A model generated the notes under the pieces. The model was not told where the DNA came from. It ran no database searches and was given only the letters and a program-made list of their open reading frames with translations. Below, one piece after another: positions 58,135 through 64,000 of a stretch of 64,000 bases of DNA. The stretch is from CBDANO01 sp965197665 (lineage in GTDB: Bacteria > Chloroflexota > Dehalococcoidia > Lucifugimonadales > UBA3495): positions 186,001 to 250,000 of the forward strand of contig CBDANO010000002.1 of assembly GCA_965197665.1 (NCBI GenBank), given 5' to 3'. The position numbers and the translations under genes are program-made. Within the stretch, counting starts at the first letter, position 1. Each line of letters starts with the position of its first letter.

Positions 58135-59004
58135 GTGATACCCGCGGCTTTCGAGTACCACGCCCCCACTACCCTCCGACAAGCGCTGGCGATTTTGAGG
58201 CGGTACCCCGGGGAAGCGAAGTTGCTGGCGGGCGGCCACAGCTTATTGCCTTTGATGAAGCTGCGGCTGGCCCAACCAGCCCACGTGGTCGACTTGGGGC
58301 GAATTGAGGGACTGGCCTACATACGGGAGCAGGAAGACGGCTTGGCCATCGGCCCCATGACTACTTATTACATGTTGGAGTCTTCGGATTTGGTGCGGGA
58401 GCGGGCGCCTGCCTTGGCCGAAACCGCCGCTCAGGTGGCCGACCTACAGGTACGCAACAAGGGGAGCATCGGCGGCGCCATCGCCCACGCCGATCCTGCC
58501 GGCGACATGCCGGCTGTGGCCTTGGCCTTGGAAGCGCGAGTGCGGACCTCAGGAGGAGGCAGGGCGCGCAGCGTACCGGCGGACCGGTTCTTCGTGGACA
58601 TCTTTACCACGGCATTGCGGGAAACGGAAGTCATTACCGAGGTCCGGGTCCCAGGCTCACCGCCGCGGACCGGCAGCTCCTACCAGAAGTTCGCTAACAA
58701 AGCGTCCCATTACGCAGTAATCGGCGTAGCGGCGCTGGTTACTCTGGACCCCCGAGGCAACTGCCAGCGAGTCCGCATCGGTGTTACCGGCGCGGGGCCA
58801 AGACCGGTCCGGGCCCGTTATTCGGAACGGTTTCTTAGGGGCAGGGCGCCCACGGAGCAGAACCTGCGGCAAGCGGCCCAAAAGGCCTCGGCCGGCATAA
58901 GTTTCCTGGGGGACCTGCACGGTTCGGCGGAGTACCGGGAGCACCTGACCCGGGTATTCGCCGGCCGGGCCTTGGAGCAAGCGGTCAGCCGAGCCGGTGA
59001 TTAG
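58135..59004 (+). CDS. FAD-binding medium subunit, CO dehydrogenase/xanthine dehydrogenase family
   Basis: 289-residue CoxM-type subunit. FAD-binding motifs AGGHSLLPLMKLRLA and NKGSIGGAIAHADPAGD are intact, and the C-terminal CO-dehydrogenase flavoprotein domain is present (YQKFANKASHYAVIGVAALV). GTG 58135 is the only sensible start near the conserved FEYHAPTTLRQALAILR. It ends just before a REP-like palindrome. The partner large subunit is not encoded downstream, where an opposite-strand acyl-CoA ligase begins. Confidence 0.92.
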   Translation: MIPAAFEYHAPTTLRQALAILRRYPGEAKLLAGGHSLLPLMKLRLAQPAHVVDLGRIEGLAYIREQEDGLAIGPMTTYYMLESSDLVRERAPALAETAAQVADLQVRNKGSIGGAIAHADPAGDMPAVALALEARVRTSGGGRARSVPADRFFVDIFTTALRETEVITEVRVPGSPPRTGSSYQKFANKASHYAVIGVAALVTLDPRGNCQRVRIGVTGAGPRPVRARYSERFLRGRAPTEQNLRQAAQKASAGISFLGDLHGSAEYREHLTRVFAGRALEQAVSRAGD

Positions 59005-59033
59005 GCTCCCTCGGCAAATACCTTTTCACCCTT

Positions 59034-59062
59034 GTAGGGGCCGGTTTCAAATCGGCCCCTAC
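59034..59062 (+). repeat. REP-like palindrome, copy 2
   Basis: GTAGGGGCCG, GTTTCAAAT, CGGCCCCTAC: complementary 10-bp arms around a loop with the same TTTCAAA core as the element at 37042-37070. It lies between the CoxM-like gene and a convergent gene and could double as a transcript end for the former. Confidence 0.78.
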
Positions 59063-59135
59063 ATTTTATGTCGTCGCGTTAGTAAACCTACCACCGGCCT
59101 GGAAAGCTCGCCCGGTTGATCGGTTGGATTTTCGG

Positions 59136-60788
59136 TCAATCGGGATTGGCCCCCTGAACGTTTACTCTTAACGCTTCTTCGGCCCACTCGCGGAGCTTAT
59201 ACTTCTGGACCTTACCGCTGGGAGTCATGGGGTACTCCGGCATGAACAACACGTGGCGAGGCAACTTGAAGCTGGCCAGCTTGCCCCTACAGTATTCGAT
59301 AAGCTCTTCGCCGGATACTTTGTGGCCGCTATTTAGGACCACACAAGCGCAAGCCACTTCGCTCAGCAACTCATCGGGGATTCCGATTACTTGTGCCGCG
59401 TTGACGGCCGGGTGCCTCAGCAGGAAAGCTTCCACCTCCACGGGGTCTACGTTCTCTCCACCTACCTTCAACAACTCCTTGTAACGGCCATGAAAGCGGA
59501 TGAAACCGTCATCCCGAATAGTGGCTACGTCGCCGGTGTGGAGCCATCCATCGGGGTCGATTGCCCGGGCGGTCTCTTCCGGTTTCTTGTAGTACTCCAG
59601 CATCATGGCGTAGCTGCGCACGCATAGCTCTCCCATATTTCCCGAAGGCAGGCGCCGGCCCGTATCCGGGTCGATGACCTTGAATTCGTGGCCGGGCAAG
59701 GGATAGCCGGACCCCAAGCATCGGTCATCCTCCGGCGTATCCAGGAAGGACATGGACGCCGCAACCCCGACCTCGGTCATTCCCCAGCCGGTGATGGTTG
59801 GACACAGTTCCCGTTGCGCCCGCCGAGCCGCCGGTTCGCTGCTGGCCATGCCGACCGCCAGGATACCGGTCCGCAGACTGCTCCGGTCGGTGGTCTGGCA
59901 ATCGGGGTGAGCGGTCAAGCCGTGGAAGTGGGTATCGAAACCATGAAGGACAGTAACCCGTTCTCCCTCGACCAGCTTTAGCGCCTCTTTAGGGTCGAAC
60001 AGAGTTGTAAGGACAATCCGAGCGCCAGTGAGGGTGGACATCAAGGGTCCCTCGTAGAGGCCGAAGGCGTGGAACAGGGGCAGGTACATTAGGACCACAT
60101 CCTTAGCGGTCATGCCCATACGGTTGGCTTGGTCGCTAACGTTCCTTTGGATGTTATGGTTGTGGACGACCCCCTTCGGGAAACCGGTGGTGCCGGAAGT
60201 GTACATGACCACCGCCGCACCGTCCGGGTCGACGGCGCTTTGGCGAAGTTCCAGCGCGGCGGGCGGGACCTTTTCGGCCCTGGACAGCACTTCAGCCCAA
60301 CCAATCACTCCCGGATAACTCTGTTCGCCAACGACAACCACCCTCCGCAACTCTGGAAATCTCTCCGTTCTCAACTCGTTCGGGCTGTCGGACTCTATCT
60401 CGGGGCATAGCTCCCGCACCATCTCCAGATAAGCCACCGGGCCGGAGCGGTCGACGCTTATGAGAGTGGAACTGTCCGATTGCCGGACCACGTATTCAAG
60501 GTCTACGGTCCGGAACCGCGTGTTGACGGGTACCAACACAGCGCCGATTTTGACCGCCGCGAATAGGACGTGAATCCACTCCGGCCGGTTGGGTAGCCAT
60601 AAGGCCACCTTGTCCCCCGGTTGGACGCCCAGCTCAATGAGGCCGCGGGCCGCCCGATCTACGTCCTCTTTGAGCTGCTCGAAGGACCACCGGGCGCCTT
60701 CGTAATACAGCGCCTCTTTGGGGCCGAACAAGCGCGCCGCCCGGTCCACCAGGGCGCCTATGGGGGATTTTTCGTACCAGGCCGCCAT
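59136..60788 (-). CDS. AMP-dependent acyl-CoA ligase
   Basis: 550-residue ANL-superfamily ligase. P-loop VVMYTSGTTGFPKGVVHNH, A5 motif ITGWGMTEVG, A7 GWLHTGDVATIRDDGFIRFHG, A8 RYKELLKVGGENVDPVEVEA and the catalytic Lys in TPSGKVQKYKLRE. It resembles FadD3/FadD13-like or cyclohexanecarboxylate CoA-ligases more than the ligase at 42663. It has no close operon partner; 147 bp separate it from the upstream MOSC gene on the same strand. Confidence 0.93.
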   Translation of the reverse strand: MAAWYEKSPIGALVDRAARLFGPKEALYYEGARWSFEQLKEDVDRAARGLIELGVQPGDKVALWLPNRPEWIHVLFAAVKIGAVLVPVNTRFRTVDLEYVVRQSDSSTLISVDRSGPVAYLEMVRELCPEIESDSPNELRTERFPELRRVVVVGEQSYPGVIGWAEVLSRAEKVPPAALELRQSAVDPDGAAVVMYTSGTTGFPKGVVHNHNIQRNVSDQANRMGMTAKDVVLMYLPLFHAFGLYEGPLMSTLTGARIVLTTLFDPKEALKLVEGERVTVLHGFDTHFHGLTAHPDCQTTDRSSLRTGILAVGMASSEPAARRAQRELCPTITGWGMTEVGVAASMSFLDTPEDDRCLGSGYPLPGHEFKVIDPDTGRRLPSGNMGELCVRSYAMMLEYYKKPEETARAIDPDGWLHTGDVATIRDDGFIRFHGRYKELLKVGGENVDPVEVEAFLLRHPAVNAAQVIGIPDELLSEVACACVVLNSGHKVSGEELIEYCRGKLASFKLPRHVLFMPEYPMTPSGKVQKYKLREWAEEALRVNVQGANPD

Positions 60789-60935
60789 CCGCCGTTCCTG
60801 CTTAAATCGCTTGCATGGGATTGATAATAGAGGCCGAAGGTGGACGACGTGTATAAAGCAAGACCGCCCGGCGGGGTGTTTGCGAGTTATTCCGGGGGCC
60901 GGTCGAGGGAAATGGTTAGGCGAAGGAGAGGAAGG

Positions 60936-61709
60936 TCATTCTCCTGCCCACGGCGTCATGACCTCGTCACCCAAGGAAACGGCCCCGGGATGCTCGATTA
61001 TGCCGAAGACTCCAAAATAGGCGGCTACGGGGCTGGGCCGGTAGCTCAATATCATACGAAGGGTGTCCAGGTCCCGCTCGCCGGTGCTGGGGTCGAGGGT
61101 GGTGATGGCGCACCTGGGGTCCCGGGACACCACCCGCAGCCTCAACTCCTCCCCGATGCTGATAATGTCATTGATCCAGGTATCTTCCTCGTGGGGCTCG
61201 CACCCGCTTAACAGAAAATTGGGGCGGAACCGGTTTCCTTGGACTACGATATCAGGGCCCGCCACCGTACCAAGAAGCTCTACCGATGCTTGGGATAGCA
61301 CGGTAACCGGGTATTCGTCATAGCATTGGCCCGGGTGGTCGGAGCGCACCAACCTGACCGGCTGTTGGCAGAAGTCCGACAGGGACCCGCTCCAATCGCC
61401 CAGGACTACCCGCCCCGAAACGTTCCGCCCAAAAATATTGGTAATAATCGGGGCACCCAGTTCCAGGGGGCCTCCCAGCGTACTTCCGTCTGCGAACTCC
61501 AGGGTCAAGCGCTCCGGGTCAGACTGATAGTCAGCTTTTATCCTTGCTAATGCGCCCGCTTGCCGTTGGGTCAGCAACTCGCCCCGCTGGTCGACCAAGT
61601 GGAGACGCCGGTCCTCTACGATGCCCTCCGGGCCGACCCATACCCGGTCTCTGTCGATCAAGCCGAGAGACTTCACCGGAGATATGTGGACGGCCTCAAC
61701 GGTTATCAT
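60936..61709 (-). CDS. MOSC-domain protein with N-terminal beta-barrel
   Basis: 257-residue MOSC protein. Residues 1-110 form the MOSC_N barrel (VEAVHISPVKSLGLIDRDRV ... VEDRRLHLVDQRGELLTQRQ), residues 115-255 the MOSC domain with RFRPNFLLSG and the conserved Cys in RDPRCAITTLDPSTGERD. MOSC proteins carry persulfide or molybdenum cofactor and often support molybdenum enzymes such as amidoxime reductases; molybdenum-enzyme subunits are 2-3 kb away. The exact role is unknown. Confidence 0.9.
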   Translation of the reverse strand: MITVEAVHISPVKSLGLIDRDRVWVGPEGIVEDRRLHLVDQRGELLTQRQAGALARIKADYQSDPERLTLEFADGSTLGGPLELGAPIITNIFGRNVSGRVVLGDWSGSLSDFCQQPVRLVRSDHPGQCYDEYPVTVLSQASVELLGTVAGPDIVVQGNRFRPNFLLSGCEPHEEDTWINDIISIGEELRLRVVSRDPRCAITTLDPSTGERDLDTLRMILSYRPSPVAAYFGVFGIIEHPGAVSLGDEVMTPWAGE

Positions 61710-61874
61710 GGTCCGGCCCTACCTGAAAGATTCCCGGGGCGGGGTTGATAGGTCGCTGCCCGAAGATTGTACCACGAAGCGCTGTTCTTCCCCGGGCAAC
61801 AAAGGAAGAGGCCTAAATACTATTCTACCTAAGATATGATACGACAAAAGCAACAAAAGTGGGTGTAGGAGGCG

Positions 61875-62057
61875 ATGGCCTGTAGAGTTCCGGGGAAGCA
61901 TTACAGGCAGGAGTTAACACCGGCGGAGGCGGTCATGCAGTTCTCGGACACGAAGACATGTAGAGCGAACGTGGTCAACGCGCCGGTGAAGAAGGGTAAC
62001 GCGAGCCAGAGTGCTTCATCGAGGCCTGATGCGCACTTATCCAGCGTCAATTACTAG
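61875..62057 (+). pseudogene. N-terminal remnant of an IS1595-type transposase
   Basis: 60-residue frame beginning MACRVPGKHYRQELTPAEAV, then MQFSDTKTCRANVV. The PGKHYRxxLTxxEAVxxFSD pattern resembles the start of IS1595-family transposases (before the WPxGxxCPxCG zinc ribbon). The similarity ends after about 35 residues and the rest is unrelated sequence to a stop. AGGAGG precedes the ATG. No terminal inverted repeats were found. The surrounding spacer 61710-62086 holds nothing else I recognise. Confidence 0.42.
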
Positions 62058-62086
62058 CAGGGAGACCTCTGACAGGAGAATATTAG

Positions 62087-62440
62087 ATGGGGACGTTTCA
62101 AGCGGAGTTTCAAGTGGGTAAGATAAATGGGGAGGCCTGGTGTTCAGTCACGGCCCTGGTGGATACGGGGGCCGTGTATTCAATGTTGCCTGCGTCGTTG
62201 CTCCGTGACTTGGAGGTAGTTCCCACGGCGACTCAAGAGTTTACGTTCGCAAACGGGAGTAGGCAGATGTTGGGGGTTGGCGATGCGCGCTTCAAGGTAG
62301 GTGAGCGCGAGCGGGTGAGTCCCGTGGTGTTTGGGCCGGAGGGCCGGTTCCTCTTCGGAGCGACGTCGCTCCAGAGCTTGGGGTTGATCGCGGACACCAC
62401 GCATCATCAGTTAGTGCCCGCGGCAGAGTTGACGCTTTAA
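62087..62440 (+). CDS. Retropepsin-like aspartic protease-fold protein (second copy)
   Basis: 117-residue clan AA protein, paralogue of the one at 49037-49393. Both start MGTF, both have the catalytic triad at Asp26-Thr27-Gly28 (here TALVDTGAVYSMLP) and both have a late LFGATSLQSLGLIAD-type strand. Sequence identity elsewhere is modest, so the duplication is old or the two arrived separately. It lies right after a transposase remnant. Target unknown; activity would need a dimer. Confidence 0.82.
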   Translation: MGTFQAEFQVGKINGEAWCSVTALVDTGAVYSMLPASLLRDLEVVPTATQEFTFANGSRQMLGVGDARFKVGERERVSPVVFGPEGRFLFGATSLQSLGLIADTTHHQLVPAAELTL

Positions 62441-62498
62441 GCGGTGGAGGGGACGCCACTCCCGGCAGGGTCCCGGATGTTCCTGGGCAGCGGCGGGT

Positions 62499-63884
62499 CT
62501 ATCCGGATTCGGGGCGTTTGCCCAAGGTTACTTCCAAGGTCTGGCGGTCATCCCCTTCCCGCAGGACTTCCAGTGTCACTTTATCGCCCGGCCGGGTCTT
62601 GCTGACCAGGTAAGTAATCAGGTCGTCCATATCCCGCACCTGCGTTCCGTTGATTGCCACGATTACGTCGCCGCCCACCGGAAGCTCCACCCCATGATAG
62701 GTAAAACTGGTGTCGCTGCCCCGCAGACCGGCCCGGGCCGCCGGACTATCACCGTTCACCTGAGTTACCAAGGCGCCTCTGGTGTCTTTTGGCAGGTCCA
62801 TTTCCTCAGCAACCTCGGGAAGTAACGTAACCCCGGTTATGCCGAGCCACGGGTATTCATACTGGCCGTCTTCGATCAGCGCCGGTATGACCAACTTTGC
62901 TGTATTTACCGGCACGGAAAAGCCAACTCCGGAGCTGACGCCGGACCGGCTGATTATTTGCGTGTTCACCCCAATGACTCTGCCGAGCCGGTCCAAAAGG
63001 GGGCCGCCGGAGTTACCGGGGTTGATTGGCGCGTCGGTCTGGATCACTTGGGGGATAGAGAATGGCGTGTTGTTACCCCGGATGGTGCGGCCCACGGCGC
63101 TCACGATGCCCGTGGACATGGAAAACTCTTGGCCGAAGGGGTTGCCGATGGCCACCACTATTTGGCCCACCTTCAGGGCTTCGCTATCCCCCAACTCCAC
63201 CGGCCGCGCGTCTTCCTTGGGTTCTTTCAGCTTGAGCACGGCCAAGTCAGAACCAGGGTCATGCCCAATGACCTCGGCTTGGATTTCGGTGCGGTCGGCG
63301 AATATCACGCTCACTGTATCCACGCCTGTGACCACATGGCTGTTTGTGACCACGTGACCTTGATCGTCCCAAACAAACCCTGAACCTTCGCCTCGATGGA
63401 AGAACTCTTCGGGGAACTCGGGTAAGGGCACTCCCGGAATCCCGGGCAGGTCGGGTAACTCCAAGTCGGTTGATAATTGCTGGCTCACCCTGATGTGGAC
63501 TACCGACGGTGTCAGGTCCTCGTAAATACGGACCAAGACCTTCTCGTGGGCCGCTACTATAGCATCGGGGTCGAGTTGCCCTTCATACAGAAAACCTTCG
63601 TTGGTTACGCCAAGACTCGGCCCAGACTCGATTGCGGATATCGTCATCGATTTAGCTGGATGAGAGGACTCAGCATCGCTGGACCCTGAAGCGGAAGAAA
63701 GGACCTCCGCAGCGGCCTCAGAGTTGGAAGCGGCGTTTCCCGCCGTGGTCGCCGCCGAGGACTCGGGGGCGGTTTGGGTATGGTCAGGTCCTCCGCAGGC
63801 TGCCAGCAATAGGCCAAAGACGACGCCCGCGGCTAGAAGCAGACCGGGTTTATACCCTAACTTGAAGCGAAGCAGTCTTATCAT
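62499..63884 (-). CDS. htrA: HtrA/DegP-like serine protease lipoprotein
   Basis: 461-residue S1C protease. It has a lipoprotein signal (hydrophobic run ending LLAAC, Cys30) so the mature enzyme is anchored outside the cytoplasmic membrane, then a Ser/Ala/Glu-rich linker to about 125. The trypsin-like domain has the full triad: His in VVTNSHVVTG, Asp in PGSDLAVLKL and Ser in NPGNSGGPLL. One PDZ domain is at the C-terminus (GDVIVAINGTQVRDMDDLIT). ATG 63884 has AGGAATGAG upstream on the minus strand; the frame extends 14 residues further but without signal character. Role: degradation of misfolded envelope proteins. Confidence 0.94.
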   Translation of the reverse strand: MIRLLRFKLGYKPGLLLAAGVVFGLLLAACGGPDHTQTAPESSAATTAGNAASNSEAAAEVLSSASGSSDAESSHPAKSMTISAIESGPSLGVTNEGFLYEGQLDPDAIVAAHEKVLVRIYEDLTPSVVHIRVSQQLSTDLELPDLPGIPGVPLPEFPEEFFHRGEGSGFVWDDQGHVVTNSHVVTGVDTVSVIFADRTEIQAEVIGHDPGSDLAVLKLKEPKEDARPVELGDSEALKVGQIVVAIGNPFGQEFSMSTGIVSAVGRTIRGNNTPFSIPQVIQTDAPINPGNSGGPLLDRLGRVIGVNTQIISRSGVSSGVGFSVPVNTAKLVIPALIEDGQYEYPWLGITGVTLLPEVAEEMDLPKDTRGALVTQVNGDSPAARAGLRGSDTSFTYHGVELPVGGDVIVAINGTQVRDMDDLITYLVSKTRPGDKVTLEVLREGDDRQTLEVTLGKRPESG

Positions 63885-64000
63885 CTCATTCCTGACCTCA
63901 TCGGCGTGAAAATAGACGATTTTCAACCCTACACGCGGGCGCCCCGGAGGGTCACAATTCCTCGGGAAGTGTCGGTTTCCATCCTTGGCGGGCCGGTTTC

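Noticed and set aside
61710..62086. Complete insertion sequence
   Set aside because: Only the first ~35 codons resemble a transposase. No zinc ribbon, catalytic domain or terminal inverted repeats were found.

Overview
The window is a high-GC bacterial chromosome segment. It was probably recovered from a metagenome, because it is open inside a gene at the left edge. Gene content suggests a Chloroflexota organism of the Dehalococcoidia/SAR202 type: CaiB/BaiF CoA-transferases, short-chain dehydrogenases, a luciferase-like flavin monooxygenase, CO-dehydrogenase-family subunits, a ferredoxin-dependent 2-oxoacid oxidoreductase and MeaB. This placement is an inference from gene families, not from a marker phylogeny. 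No rRNA, tRNA or CRISPR array was recognised.

Layout. 1-9.7 kb is a corrinoid/metal region: the 3' part of cobN, an unknown small protein, a cobalamin riboswitch with its own intrinsic terminator, a dipeptide/nickel-type ABC importer (binding protein and two permeases, no ATPase), a VapBC-like toxin-antitoxin pair and a one-chain ChlI-ChlD-type chelatase subunit. 9.8-20.6 kb is housekeeping: glycyl-tRNA synthetase, BirA, two SDRs (one with its catalytic residues lost), then hisZ-hisG, a phospholipase-C-like gene, hisD-hisC-hisB. 21-25 kb holds a nitroreductase, a TPP enzyme interrupted by a frameshift, a DUF971 protein and an FAD oxidase. 25-33 kb holds a cysteinyl-tRNA synthetase fused to a family 2 glycosyltransferase, MeaB, a DUF429 protein, the ribosome hibernation factor, and the slipin/NfeD pair.

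32.6-37 kb is a GntR regulator with a near-perfect promoter and a FadR-type palindrome, followed by a porGD-porA-porB operon. 37-41.4 kb is an accessory island of visibly lower GC: a truncated HicB, a membrane protein, a restriction-modification pair, and phage-type small proteins. The R-M pair lies exactly between the N-terminal and C-terminal remnants of a different gene, a DNA methylase-HNH protein, so one defence gene has been replaced from inside by another. 41.5-61.7 kb is catabolic: a hydroxy-acid oxidase, two acyl-CoA ligases, two CoA-transferases, enoyl-CoA hydratase, an SDR, an aminomutase-like transaminase, thiol-redox proteins, an MFS transporter, a flavin monooxygenase, a fatty-acid desaturase and CoxS/CoxM-like subunits without a large subunit. 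The right end has a MOSC protein, a transposase remnant, a second retropepsin-like protein and an HtrA protease.

Most notable: the CysRS-glycosyltransferase fusion; the R-M cassette nested inside a methylase-HNH gene; the B12 riboswitch with a legible switching mechanism in front of an ABC importer; HisZ beside a long-form HisG; and short tandem duplications at the 3' ends of hisG and porB.
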